A stretch of 64,000 nt of DNA, taken from contig OZ234499.1 of NCBI GenBank assembly GCA_965153455.1, positions 6,458,515-6,522,514 on the forward strand, written 5' to 3'. The DNA comes from Sphagnum compactum (Eukaryota; Bryophyta; Sphagnopsida; Sphagnales). The notes beneath the pieces are model-generated. The model had not been told where the DNA came from. It made no database searches and saw nothing but the letters and a program-made list of their open reading frames with translations. This document shows, one piece after another, positions 11,160 to 23,700 of the stretch (position 1 is its first letter; every line of letters begins with the position of its first letter). The position numbers and the translations under genes were made by a program.

Positions 11160-14100
11160 TATTTATCATAATAAATTATAATAGTGAATTATGTCCACTA
11201 GTAGTAGTGAAACACGATGTTTACATAATGATGGTATAATGAAATAATGTTATCTAAGACGAAATCATTAAAGTGTAGTGAACTTATTTCATTTTTAAAG
11301 TCTTATAGTGATTTAGGTTAGTGATTACACCCCACTTTTGTACTAATGTGAGTGCGTATGAGTTAGTTGATATGTTTCAGTAAGTTTTTTTTGCATTTGT
11401 TGTGAATACATGTTCTTCTTATCTTTCCAATTTTCCTATTCATATTGTTTTTTGTTGATATGGGCTATAGAACTTGAACTTATGCTATGCCTATCCAAGT
11501 CGAATATTTTGTAAGTTGTGAATACCTTGTTCCTGTGTCTTCTAATCTTTAATGTCGCTTGCATATGTTATGCTGCTTGCATTACAAATTTTGAGCTTAT
11601 GGCATGATGTTAATGCATGTCCATGGAACTAGTAATACTTAATGAATCATTGTCAACTAGATATCTTGACATTCCAATATCTTCCAATTTTTGTTGCATT
11701 TTTATACGATTTGGGCTAATTTGCTTACACAAATTTGAGCTTACGGTTATGCTATGCTTGTCCATGGCATGTATCCATATTCTAGAATTTGAACTTTGAA
11801 TTTTTTATTTTTTTGTGAATTAATCTCTTTATAGGTATGTCTCAACAAGTTTGTTTTAGTTAGTGAGTTTTGTCTATTTTTGTACATGGTGGTGCTCAAC
11901 TTTATGAATGTTATGTTATATGTCTATGTATGTCATTGTTATGTGTATGTTTTTTTTAGTGTCTTGGCTCCTAACTCTTGGCATTCAACTTCTTTCATGA
12001 AAGAATCACCCAATGTCAAGCCCATGAATGGGCAATGAACAAGGCCAATTATGTGACATGGATGAGAGATTTTAGTGAAGCTCTCCCAATAGCTTTATAG
12101 TATATAGGCTATGTCACCATATTTTAAATTTAGATTTTGTAAATCTGGGATCTTTTGTTACAATAAAGTTGGACATTGTGCCAAGTTTTAATTTTTCTTT
12201 TCCTCATAGCTAGTTTTCTATCTGTTCAAGCTTTAATTTGCTAGAGGCTTTACATTGTAAAATTGACAAAAGCTCGAGGGACGCACCAAAGTTGTGTAAA
12301 ATGATAACCACTCATTCAGAATTTCAAAAACCTTAAAGAAAAAGGGCTGCTCCCAGCATGCAAGTTTAATAGGAATTTGAAGTAATACATTGATTATGAT
12401 TGTATCTCTATAAGTAGGTCATCAACGTGTTCATTCTGAATTTTTGTGATTTAAAAGATTCACTTTTGCACGCTGTTCCAGGTCTAAATTGTCAAACCTG
12501 CTGATCAGTGTAATCGATTTCAATCAATCCGAGAACTTAGTTGCATGACTGCATGTGAACCTGGAAATGACAGCGCAAATCATAGTGCAAATGTGATTGG
12601 ATTGTGTTGCATTTTCTTGTTTACGGATTACAAAACTTGTAGCCTAGCAATGACCTCGCCCATCATCGCATTAGAAAATGGATGGTAACAGCAAGGCTGC
12701 AACATCGATGCAAAAATCAATTGTTAAATATATACGCATTTGTGTTGTACGTGCTATCAACACTGAAGAGGCATCTAAAAAAAGTGCATCTTTCTTTCTC
12801 CTTCAATAAAAACACACACATATCATGTAAAGGGTCCACTAGATATTAAGTCATGTTAGGTTTTGTGTCCAGGCTTGCTAGTGGATGGCCCAGCATGGGT
12901 TACAAGTTTTAGGCCAACTGGTATCTCTCGAAGCTATCTGTAACTTGGATCTGTCAGAGTAAACAAACAGCTTATACCACAATGACTCTGTTCCTTATGA
13001 CACGTCCCAGAGCAATTATTTTTTCTTCATTTTTTGGTAAAAAAAAACTTGGTGAAATTTAACAAAAAACTTAGCAAAATTAGTCGAATTTAGGAGACAC
13101 AAAAGGTAATTCTCAATTTCTTTATCAAAGCTGGTGAGATTTTGCACGGAAAACAAAACACTAGGCAAAACTTTAATCTAAAAACGTTCCTTACTGGTTC
13201 TAAAACTTCTCATCTCGCTACATGCAATTCTATAGAATGGGCCCATTCATCAGATGCACACATAATAATATTCCATATGTCACGCACACATTGGTCAAGT
13301 TTGAGCCAAATTTTTGTGCCGTAATCTTACACCAATGTCACAGTCTCTTCCAAGCCAACGGATGGCAGACAGCTAGTTATGCATCCTGCACAGGAGATTT
13401 GAGAAAGGAGTGGATGGATTTTGCTGAGGTTCAAGGTTTACTAAGTGAAAAACCATAGTAGTAGGTACTACAAGAAAAATTTACCATTGCAAATTACCAA
13501 TTCTTTCATTGCATGACAAGGAGTTATGGTTTCTAGCATAAAAAAGGTATTATATTTTTACTTTGCAAATATAATATAATACCTGTCTTCTCTCCTTCTT
13601 TCGCCATTACTTCTCCTTCTTCCTGGTTCATGTTGTGCTTTCTTGTAATAGCGTTGGGCCAGGTTTACATCAGTTTGAACACCAAATTATGCCCATAATT
13701 TGATTGTAAACGTCAAAAGATGATTTAAGACTTAAAAGAAGGTAAGAGTAATGTGCAAAGAGATAGCAGCTTGCTAGATTATGGTGATGTTTTTACATTG
13801 TGTTAGAGCTTTCATTGCAATGACAAGGAGTCTCTCTACTCTCAGGTTATAATTAACAGGCTAATCCTATACTAATCGTGAAGGATTTTTACTTCAAATT
13901 CTGGCCTGGATTATGGATCTATGGTGTGTTGTTACTAGATTATGTTTTCTTTGTGAGATTGTATGTGCTGATGCGATACCCAAAAGAGTTTTTCATGCAA
14001 ATTCTGTGAATAGTCATATTACTTTGCTGTATTGTATTGTATTGCAAAGGCTTGGATTTTGAAATTAATCTTATAATTTTTTCTTTGACAAGCATTTCAC

Positions 14101-14599
14101 ACAAAACATAATACAAATAACAAGGAAACAAATGAGATCAAATTTTTGCAATATTCTGTATCTTTCCTCTTCCAGTTCTAGTATGCACAAAATCGTGTTG
14201 GTGTAAGTTTTGAATTAAGAGGAATCTCAAGGAAATTTGCAGTTGGAATTTGTAGTAACAACATATTTATTTTATTACAACAAAAACTTAAAATCACAAG
14301 TAATCTTTTCTCAATACATGGTACATTGTACACCCCAAAAGAAAGGGGTAATTGGTTTTTCAAAACATAACACAATGATGCCCTCACAAATGAAGTATCA
14401 TAAACTCATCCAACAATTGATCACACACTCCCTTCCAGGCCTAAAAAGTATGTGGAAAAAGTTTAATCACAGAGTCTTAACTAAAAACCTTGGTCACAAC
14501 TTTCCCCCACTTCTATACAACATAATATTTTGGACCAAAAAGAAAAACTAAAATAATATGTTTTTGTTTCAAAACTTGTTCTTTCAATTAAAGAAATAG
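11160..14599. other. Intergenic region, 3' flank of the AWPM-19 gene
   Basis: AT-rich sequence with no recognisable exon. The open frame at 13222-13458 has mixed composition but no known domain and no supporting splice context. From about 12.5 kb the base composition becomes more balanced, which may reflect an old gene flank. I see no RNA gene or intact mobile element here. Confidence 0.5.
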
Positions 14600-16338
14600 T
14601 TAGACCGCAGCTGCAGCCGGGGTGCCATAGTTGCCAGCTTTGGGTCCTACCCCAGTGCCAGTGCCAGCAGCATTGTTGTAGGTTGGACCATAATTTGAAC
14701 CCAGAAGTCCGGAGTGGAGAGATAACAAGTAGAGCAGCTGGAGGAACGACAAAATTATCAAGAGAGCTTCCAAAGTTTTCTGCAAAAGCACCAGCCCCCC
14801 GCCCCCCCCCCCCCAAAACAACATTTAACTACAATTAGCCGTAATTTTTGTCACAGCTCAATTTTGCATTATCTTGAACCCAACAACAAATGATAACTAA
14901 ACAGTCCAACCAGACATTATGGTATTCAAAATGAACTGAATCAATATAAAAACTTGTCAAAGACAAAGCAAGCAAGCAAACAAGCAAGAGTTCAATTGCA
15001 TAACACACTTCACAAAAAGGTCTCTGAAGACTAAAAGACTTGGTCCTCCACTTCAGAAGTTAAGTAAAGCACTGCCTGGATTTTTCCTGCCTGAAGAAAA
15101 CCTGTTTTCAGCAAGTAGGATCTTCTGCAGTGGAAGGTACAAGCCAGGCTGTACTGGGATCTTCTGACCAACGGAAGGTACCAGAGCCAGCCTGTCACTA
15201 TTTCTAAAAGGTGAGAAAAAAACCCAGCTCTGCTTTATGGAGGAAAAGGACCTGAGTACAGGTCCTTCCGTGATTTTTGACCTGTTCCCTTGGCCCACTG
15301 GCCTCAGGCACAGATCTGAAATCACCTAAGGCCTGTACTCAGACCTCTCTCCTATACATAAAGTCATCAATTGCAAAAGACTCAGGAGAGATTTTTGTTC
15401 ATTTCAGAGACTAGTTAAGAAATAATATTCAACTTCGTCAAAATTGCATAAATGGAGTTTTGTACACTTGAGAGAAACTAATCAATAATTTATCATCTGA
15501 CTTTAATACCTATTATTTCTTCTACCACAGACAGAAGGTTTTCAATAACAGAAAAAAGACCCCACATGGGTTTCAACTCCAAAAACCCAACTGGGTAAAC
15601 TCGATGGGTCCGGATACAAGAGTATGTGTGTGTGAGAGAGAGAGAGGACTGCGGGGTGCTTACAAGTCTGCCTCCTCGCGCGCCGCCGATGTGAATTTCC
15701 TTCGCTGCAAGTCTGCAAAAGGGAAGAAGAGTACGTAACATCAGCAGCAGCAAATTGATGCAGATGCAGAGAGAAAGTGAAGGAGAGTGTTGGAAGAGTG
15801 TTCTTTTTTGGGGGGCTCAGAGTTACAGTCGCATGAAGCTGGAAAGCGGAGAACAGTTTGTGTTGTTGTTGTTACCCCATGGCCAGAAGAGTGAGGAGCC
15901 AAGCGATCAAGGCAGCAGCATGAGCAGCTGAAAGGCTGTCAGTACGATACACGCGGAGGTGATGAGTGCCGGCGAGAATGGAAGCAAGTCCCACAACGGA
16001 GGCGATCAACGCAATCGGCAGAAACCACCGAGTCGCGGCATTACCTGCAAAACCCACAACCACCATAATAATAAGAATTCCCGCACAGTTTCTTGCGATT
16101 CTTAGAAGCTGCCATCATCTGCAGGAGGCCCCGCAGCTCAGATTTGTACAGAATATCTAAGAAGCTCTGGAGTCTGCAGCAGCAGCTGGTTCAATTCTGC
16201 AAGAGAGCCATTACCATAGCTGCCATCGTCGATGTACTTGTTCAAAGCCCATCCTGCCAAGCAAGCTGCGATGAGATACAAGATGAAGTTGATGACCGCC
16301 AGAGGAGTGGTCAAAGCCCGTCCCACACCGAAAGCCAT
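14600..16338 (-). CDS. AWPM-19/PM19-like four-helix plasma membrane protein
   Basis: Exons on the minus strand: 16215-16338, 15876-16044, 15664-15712 and 14600-14779. They splice in frame to 173 residues. The family marks are NxxLYLIAxCLAGWALNK in helix 1, the loop TRW-F, LAGxHHLRVYRTDSL after helix 2, AAKEIHIGG-x-R-G-x-RL between helices 3 and 4, and LQLLYLLSLHSG in helix 4. Helices lie at about residues 12-31, 48-68, 84-101 and 118-137, and the tail is Gly/Ala/Thr-rich. AWPM-19 proteins are ABA- and desiccation-associated plasma membrane proteins of about 150-190 residues, and rice OsPM1 is reported to mediate ABA influx. The chosen Met begins MAFGVGRALTTPLAVINF, the usual family start; a Met nine codons upstream is in frame but poorer. 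An ABRE and an RY motif upstream fit ABA/ABI3 control. Confidence 0.93.
14791..14815 (-). other. G-run beside the last 3' splice site of the AWPM-19 gene
   Basis: On the minus strand a run of about 14 G, one C and six more G ends roughly 11 bases before the TTTTGCAG acceptor of exon 4. It sits where a pyrimidine tract is normally found. The splice site is nevertheless well supported by frame and family match. Confidence 0.7.
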
Positions 16339-16515
16339 GGTGATGATCTGCTCTCTCTCTTTCAAAAGAAAAGAAGAAACTCCCGCAACGTCCTCAACGA
16401 GCTATGAAACCAGCAGAGAGCAGTATTCCTGTACACAAGCTGCTGAAGGAATGAGAGCTAAGTCCTGCTAGCTGCTGCAGCAAGCTGCTCTCCGGCCTAA
16501 TTTCAAGTCCAGACG

Positions 16516-16521
16516 ACGACG

Positions 16522-16556
<35 letters not shown>
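16516..16556. repeat. GGC/CGG trinucleotide tract in the AWPM-19 leader
   Basis: ACGACGACGGC is followed by about a dozen GGC units on the plus strand, read as GCC on the sense strand. It lies about 180 bases upstream of the AWPM-19 ATG, between the start codon and the TATA box, so it should be transcribed in the 5' UTR. Confidence 0.85.
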
Positions 16557-16557
<1 letters not shown>

Positions 16558-16613
16558 GAGAGCTTCAAATTCTGCTGCTGCGGACACTGACAAAGACGAT
16601 TCTAGTTCTTGCA

Positions 16614-16622
16614 CTATATATC
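16614..16622 (-). promoter_or_regulatory. TATA box of the AWPM-19 gene
   Basis: The minus strand reads GGATATATAGTGC about 280 bases upstream of the start codon. It is the only good TATA match in the proximal upstream region and predicts transcription from about 16585-16590, upstream of the CGG tract. Confidence 0.5.
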
Positions 16623-16823
16623 CTCACACCTAAAGCTAAGTGATGATGATGGCGGCCCCCTACCTACTCTCGCGCACACTTCTCGGGCAGCTTTACAGCA
16701 AAGGCGCATGCGAGCTGACATGCATTCGCTCTGCAGCTGGCTCTAGAAAGAAGACCACCACTACTGTAGCCACTACTGGAACTCGTCAATCGCAAACGGA
16801 CAACTCAAGAGAAGCATCAGCAG

Positions 16824-16831
16824 CACGTGTC
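16824..16831. promoter_or_regulatory. ABRE / G-box (CACGTGTC) upstream of the AWPM-19 gene
   Basis: CACGTGTC contains the ACGTGTC ABRE core and the CACGTG G-box, about 490 bases upstream of the ATG and 205 upstream of the TATA box. bZIP factors of the ABF/ABI5 class bind such sites. AWPM-19 genes are ABA-induced in several plants, so the site is plausible, but one short motif can occur by chance. Confidence 0.45.
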
Positions 16832-17210
16832 GATGTTCTTGCTAGTACTCAGTCCCTCCGCCCCGGCTTGGTAATCTCGGGACCAGTGGGACCAGTAGTG
16901 GGGCAGCTATGGAATCTATCATCTAGTTCTGGTTCATTCTTACTGTAGAAGATGATGACGATGCTGAAAAAGCAGCAGAAGAAAAGAAGAAAAAGAAAAA
17001 GAGGAATTTAGAAAAAAACTATTGCTGAAACTAGTCTGAGAAACAAAACTCTAGCTCCGAGACTCTCGGACGATAATGTGACATCTCCAACTGTGGCAAC
17101 ACAACACAACAGCAGCAGCAGGCCCATGAGATAAGGAACCGCATTGGGCTTCATTTGCTTCCTGAGAAACAATTGGAAAATGCGACAAAGTTCATGACGC
17201 AAGGTTGAGT

Positions 17211-17218
17211 CATGCATG
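17211..17218. promoter_or_regulatory. RY motif (CATGCATG) upstream of the AWPM-19 gene
   Basis: CATGCATG is the palindromic RY element recognised by the B3 domain of ABI3-type factors. It lies about 880 bases upstream of the ATG. Further CATGC-type motifs occur at about 16708, 16721 and 17410. ABI3 and ABA often act together on desiccation genes. Confidence 0.35.
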
Positions 17219-17239
17219 GTGGAGGTTGTGGACATTATG

Positions 17240-18140
17240 TCAGAATTGTAGATATCTGCTGCACCTCCTCTGTCTCTGCAAGCAATCCGTCCTCATAGGG
17301 TGCGCTGCGGGGGCCCACCCATTGCGGTGGTGGGGTTCTCCCAAGTGTGCAAAAGCTGGTTAGGTAGAAGACGAAAGAAAGGGAATATGCTTGCTGCTGC
17401 TACGTGCAAGCATGCACGACTGACATACCCACCATCATCACAGTTGTCAACTCAAGTGCACGACATCAGAGAAGTACTACACTCACAAATCCCGTCAAAA
17501 ACAAACCTACCTTTCGCAGAGAGGCCAACCACTGTTCTCATATCAAGCGTGCTTGGCCCTGCTTGGTCGCAGCATGATCTGCGGGGAAACAAACACATGG
17601 CGATTGGCAGATTGTAGCGACGTTCCCAACCTCTGAGAGAATTGTTTTTTTTTCTTAGGGGTTTGGGTCGTGCATAATATCCAAGCAGCAGGCAGACGCC
17701 TGCAACATCCATCTGCCTGTGCAGGTAGGTGACAAGGAAGAAGCATCATCGTTGACAGCTTTTGCAAGGTAAGTTTGTTGCAACTGGGGAAGGTGCAGAT
17801 CATCGCCTCCAACAGTGCCAGAGATTGTACATGTATGTACTATGTACACCTACTCTTTGCTTATCAGGGTTGCTCTCAATACCGCTCCACCAGCTTTGTG
17901 GAAGACGATGCAGCAGATGCAATCCACGCTGATGATTGCAGCAGAGATGCAAATCCAAGTGGATATATTTGTTGCTCAGCAAAACAGTTCATAAATCCAT
18001 TTTGAATACACCCAGGTCTGTTAATCTTCATGTATTTGACTACTGCACAATCCACAAGAAAAACACACCAGATAATTGCTGCAAGAACATCTCAATTCTT
18101 TGTGCAGGGGTGGTTAAGTGCCTGACCAAACACCAACATC
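17240..18140. other. Distal upstream region of the AWPM-19 gene
   Basis: Balanced base composition, rich in GCAGCAG and TGCTGC motifs and CATGCA-type sites. Several open frames of 60-105 codons overlap one another on both strands, and none has a domain or conserved motif I recognise. Most likely this is promoter and intergenic DNA. Confidence 0.45.
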
Positions 18141-18503
18141 AGCTGAAAAAGTTTGCACACTGGGGTGGGGAAGCTTGAGACATTTCCAGCATCCACTGAA
18201 AAAGTTTGCACACGGGTCGGGAAGCTTGAGACATTTCCAGCATCCACTGAAAAAGTTTGCACACCCGGGTGGGAAGCTTGAGAAATTTCCAGCATCCACT
18301 GAAAAAGATTGCACACTGGGGTGCGGAACTTTGAGACATTTCCAGCATCCACTGAAAAAGATTGCACACTGGGGTGGGGAACCTTGAGACATTTCCAGCT
18401 TCCACAAAAAAAGTTTGCACACTGGGGTTGGGAAGCTTGAGACATTTCCAGCTCCACTGAAGAAGTTTGCACACTGGGGTGGGGAAGCTTGAGATGTTTC
18501 CAG
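18141..18503. repeat. Seven tandem copies of a 53-bp unit
   Basis: The unit runs CTGAAAAAGTTTGCACAC, then TGGGGTGGGGAAGCTTGAGA, then CATTTCCAGCATCCA. Seven copies follow head to tail with point changes such as AAGTTTGC/AAGATTGC and TGGGGTG/CCCGGGTG. Because 53 is not a multiple of 3, the array opens all three minus-strand frames in turn, giving overlapping frames of 126, 148 and 218 codons that are not genes. Confidence 0.92.
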
Positions 18504-20774
18504 GACCTTTACAACCCCCTCCAGTACAATGTCTGTAAGAAAAAATTCCTTCACACACACACACGCACAGACAGTTTTTCAAAAAGGTTTCAACTTTAGG
18601 TGTGCTTGAAATTGTCATTCTGCTTCTAAAATCCACCAGGCCCTGCCACAAATGTGCTTTCCCTGGCACCCAACATCCACTGCTTGTGAGAAGTTTTGAT
18701 TCTTTTAACTCTGCAACCAACATGGCTAGATTTGAGCAGAAAGAGAGGGAGGGAGGAAGTACTTTGTGACAAAAAATCCAAATCTCTGTATCCATGTTTC
18801 CATTTCAGACACAGGTCACACAACTCATAATAGAGAGTACTGCACATGGATACAGGGCTTTGTCCTGAATCAGCACAGATAGCCAGCTGCATTCAGTTCT
18901 GGCTGAGATCTTGTGATGCAATGCATACATGAAAAGAGTAGAGGGAAAACAAGGGCTCGAAATTCAAGAAACTGAAGTTCCAGATACAAACGATGCAGAA
19001 AATGAAGAAGACAACATTGGTGTTTGCATCCTCACATCTGGCTCCAATGCTTCTTGAAGATTACAAACCCTTCAAGGTTTGCTTCCACACTGGAGGCACA
19101 ATTTGTACCAGCACATGTTTTCTTCCTCCCCTGCTTCCTGTGTGCACGCACCTCCTCCTCAATCACTCAATCAGCTGTGCTACCAAGCTCAAACAAGGTT
19201 GACAAAGTTTCAATCCAAAAACAATTTGCACTATGATTCACCCTAACAAACTGCATTCTCACCCTCAAATCATTCTGGGAGTTAGATTGATCCTGTGTAT
19301 CTGATTGCAGACTGAAGTCTTGGGAGAAGTATGGGTTTTTCGTCTATTGGAGATTTGGAACCACACTTGGCTGTACCATGCTGAGTAAAAGACCATGGTA
19401 GTAACAAGCTTTCTGCAGATACTCACAGCACCATCCTTGCTACTTCATGGCACCATGTCTTCATGCTTCTTTCCCCAACATAAGGATGACCAGTTGTAGC
19501 AACTTTCCTTTCTATTCCCATCAATTTTTCTTCCTCCTTTGGATCAATTTGTATTCCCATCATTGCAATTGTTGCATCTGCCTGTATCTGCATAAGGGTT
19601 TGATACAAGTGGTATGTAATTGCAACATGACTCTACCATCTGACTGTCTGGTGGTGGCTGCAATTTCAGAGGCAAACATGCTAGTAACACACACTCAAGA
19701 AACTGCCAATTGAGAAGTCATGACTTGATGTGGTAAGGGTGAGGGGCTGAAGACAAACCAGGCCAAGCCCATCTTCATGGGCTCCTCTAGAGCCAAGAAC
19801 ATGGAGTCACATTGGCATTTCACCTTGTCCACTTGCTGTCACCACTGCCACTTAAGCTCTTCCATCTTCTGTCTGTGCTAGAAATGTGCAAGGGGTTCTG
19901 ATCACTTTCCTTAACTCAAGAAAAGTGCCCCCTCCAATCTGGAAAAGGTATTCACTTACCATCAGTGAGGCTGAATAAAAATACAGTCTTCTTCTCCAAG
20001 CAAGCACAATGTCCTCCACATTTTGCAACTCAATACCTGCATAATGAGGTGTAGAAACCCAACTGCACTATGTACAGTACATGAACACGTCGTTAATTTC
20101 TATTGTCTACTCTGTCTGGTGGCACAATCCTAATATCTGTCAGAGATATCGCCAGACTCACCAGACAGCCCCCCTACACCATGACATTACACTGGGAAAT
20201 TGACATGGTGTCAGATAGAAACAGGCCTGTCCTACTGCAATGTTACTTACCATCTCTCAACATGAAAACATGCAACTTTGGCAACTTTTGAGATAGGTCT
20301 TGGTTAAGAGAATTACTAAAACTACAGACCACATTACAAGCCCCAGAAAATTGCTATCTTTCCTCGCAGAGAAAATGTCACTCTTGCTTACAAGGACATT
20401 TGACCCTTCAAAAGCTAACAGATCATTTCAATTTCTTGAACAAAAAAATGGCAGGATAAAGTTCCTGTTTCTTACAAACCCTGCAGCCTATGGCTTGGCT
20501 ATCTTTCTTGACTAGATTCATGTGTCCTCAATGTATCCAAGGTAACAAGGTGCGCAGCCATTGGACAGGGCTTCCTATTATTGCTGTTTGCGAAAAACTA
20601 GAGGCTGCATTTCTGTATTGAACCAAAATTACCCATCTCCCTATTTCTAGGGGTTGCTCCATCACAATTACAAGGCGAGGCAGCAATATCATGGGATACA
20701 TGCTTGTACAGTTCTGACTGGTTTTAGAAAATGGGACATGTTACGGATCAACACACATCACAGCTCACTAAGAA
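18504..20774. other. Intergenic region / probable 3' UTR side of the O-fucosyltransferase gene
   Basis: No exon or RNA gene recognised. Open frames are short and without domains. The part nearest 20775 should include the 3' UTR of the minus-strand fucosyltransferase gene; its end cannot be placed. Confidence 0.45.
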
Positions 20775-23700
20775 TCAATCAGAGTCATAGGCACCATCAT
20801 CAGCAATGTCAGCAGCAGCAGCAGCACCACCACCACCACCACCATCTACATCTTTAATGGCAACGTGATCATCTTCATCTGTGTTTTCATCTGGGTCTTC
20901 AGACTCCAGAAGAAGCTCTTCATTGGTGTCACCCTCATTAGCATTAGACTGCTCGTCATCTATCACCAAAGGAAGCTCTTCATCTTCAGCATCATCTTCT
21001 GCTTCCTCGATCAGTCTATCCTCAACAGGAATGACTGGATCCTGCAGTTTGACAACTCCCTCTTCCTCCAGTTTCACAGTCTCCACAGATTTTGAAGGCT
21101 TCTTTACTTGCTGCTGACGCATCCTTTTAAGCTTCTCCTGTGCTTCTGGTTTCTCACAAATACAGGCCACTGGGTTTTCATGGAACTCTCCCCGCCCAGC
21201 CCGCACCTGCGTAAAAAAACCACAACCACAATTTTGCCGCAAAAGTCAATATCCTCTTCCAAAACTTCAAGACTTCTACGACCTTCACACCATCAGGTTC
21301 CAGAACAAATCACCAAAAGACAAATTCGGAGACACATTTCACAAATCAACAGCTTATGCAATATCTTGGCAAAGCATTTCAAAATAGGAATACATAATAG
21401 AGATTATAGCTTGGAGGTCAAATTTTCCAGCACACATTCCCCTCTTTGGTCTGTCAAGCTTTCTTATCTCCCCCTGACCTTGCCACAAACTATAGATAAA
21501 GAATCAGCAGAAAATGGTCTGCCAACAAAATAACAGTAGTTACAGTTTACAAGACAGCAAGCAAGAGAAGGTAACCACCTCCATAGGGTTCCCCATGAAC
21601 CCCTTCTGAAAATGGCGCACTTTTGTTGCAAAGTCCTTCCATGACATAGTGTGACGGGCAGCAAACAAAGTCCCAAGTTTCTTGGCATTAGGCCGGATTG
21701 TTCGCTTATGACCATTGAAACGCCTGCAAAAGTAACCACAAATACAGTGAGCATACATGTAACTAATCGTCATATCCAGTATCTGAACTCCAGATGAGAA
21801 CTGAAGTATCTACCCACACATAATGGAGGATCACAGTTCTTAGTCTGGGTTATGTCTCTAGTCCATAGAGATGAGCAGAACTTGGGTACTGTGGACCAAA
21901 GTTCTTGCTAAAAATTGAGGGTAAAACAGAGCATACCTTTCACCTGCCAAAATACGGGCCATGTTGCCATTGTTATTCGCTACAAAAACATCACTTTCTG
22001 AGCACACCACATAGTCAATTGCAGCCATCCGGGATGAGAACTTTGCAAATGGTTTCAGCTCCTCCCTTGTCACCAGAGTATCTTTTGTGAAGAAATTTGG
22101 AAATAGTGCCTTCAAAGGTGCAAGGGAAGCTTCTCCATTATAGACCTCCCCAGAGGCAACATACAAATATGAATCCTTGCCATAGCCCAGTGCACGTAGC
22201 ATGAGACCCACTTCCTCCGGTGTCAAAGGACATTTCCCATTCCGACGCTCCTTATCTGGATTCTGATACTGCAACATAATGACAAAACAGAGAAACAATT
22301 TATCATACTGTCGGACTAAGGACAGGCCCATTATTTTGTATTCTGTACAGATTGTACAACAAAGATTCCTCAAATGGCATTTCATTGAAAACCAGATCAC
22401 ATTAAGACCTCAAAGTCAGTTGTTATCAAGACAACAGCTGCGGAGCTTTAGAAACAGACATCAAAGGCAGCTTGAGTTGGGTTTCATTCTCTTCATGATC
22501 AACTCATGGAAATAATGCAGATTAGTCACTTCAACCAACAGGTAAGCAGATCCACCAACAGTACTGGCTGAGTGAGAGAATAATTCACATGAATAGTAAT
22601 TCCCCTACATGAAGAGATTTCCAGCGCTTGCGAATGGCCCCCAACTCTTGTCTCTCCTTGTCACCACCACCATAGTAGCAGTTTGAAAATGCCAGCATAT
22701 CTGACTCATACCTGTGTGCCTAATATTCCAAGTCAGATAAAAGGAGTGTATGCATGTACTCAAAAGCTTGAAATAGTTACAGGGTACACACTAAACAAAA
22801 TCTTGTAGTGATCAACTTTTGATAGGCAACTTCAACAACTCCTGATTAGAAATCAATCATGTACCTAGATGAGAGACTTGTGACAGATCCCTTTTTCATA
22901 TTTAGATGAGAAATTTCTCCACAATCCTGTACTTTTAGAGAAAGCAGTTATACAAGTCCAGTTTTCTGATAGTCAGTGTTCAATACATATGTTCTGGATC
23001 TTCATATTAGATACAGTTGGCCCACATCTGTGAAGATCAAGTCCAACCACAACAAATAGCAGACATTATGACCACTGCACATGTTTAGGTGACTTTTCAA
23101 ATTGTTTCCAGTGACATCTTAGCAAAGTTGAATTCCTGATACAGATTGATAAAAATTTCAATCAGAGCTGTAACTTGCAATTTGCATATCATCACATTTT
23201 GAAGTACTCCCAATTAAGTTTTACTAGAACAAACTCATGTTGTCACTCAATGGATCACAGAACAGCAGAAGAAAACTCAGAAAGTGCCTTGTGCAAAGTC
23301 AAACCTGAGGTGCAATGCAATGTACTTTCCACTCTTGGCCCTCATTCTGTCCACTAACTCCTGGCCCATGTCCTGGATGGGCTTCGTAAATTGCAGTGCC
23401 TGAGCAGGAATCACAAGGATTAGGGAGACATGATGCGGTTGTATCTGTATGGACACAAAAAACTAGGAAGCCATTTGGAGAAAAACTGATTCAAGTCATT
23501 GATCAGTGAAACTGATTCATTCAGCCAAGAAATTGAGAGAATCTCTGACAAATCTTTGGTACCTTGTAGTTAGTTCGGCACCGCAGTTTTTGCATGTCTG
23601 GATCCAACTTATTTGCCAGCCGGTAATCAAATTTGGTGAGCCGGACAGACTGTACCATATGGAAGAAAGAAATATCAAGAACATGATTTCACCAGAGACC

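Noticed and set aside
13222-13458. 78-codon plus-strand frame with balanced composition
   Set aside because: No known domain, no flanking exon and no evident promoter or splice context.
17008-17235. 75-codon minus-strand frame with a hydrophobic segment upstream of the AWPM-19 gene
   Set aside because: No recognisable family, no splice partners and no conserved motif; it probably lies in promoter DNA.
18141-18503. Regular repeats considered as a CRISPR array
   Set aside because: Units are contiguous with no unique spacers and the genome is a plant nuclear one.
18092-18795. Overlapping minus-strand open frames of 126, 148 and 218 codons
   Set aside because: They all read through the 53-bp tandem array in successive frames; the translated sequence is merely the repeat and has no domain.
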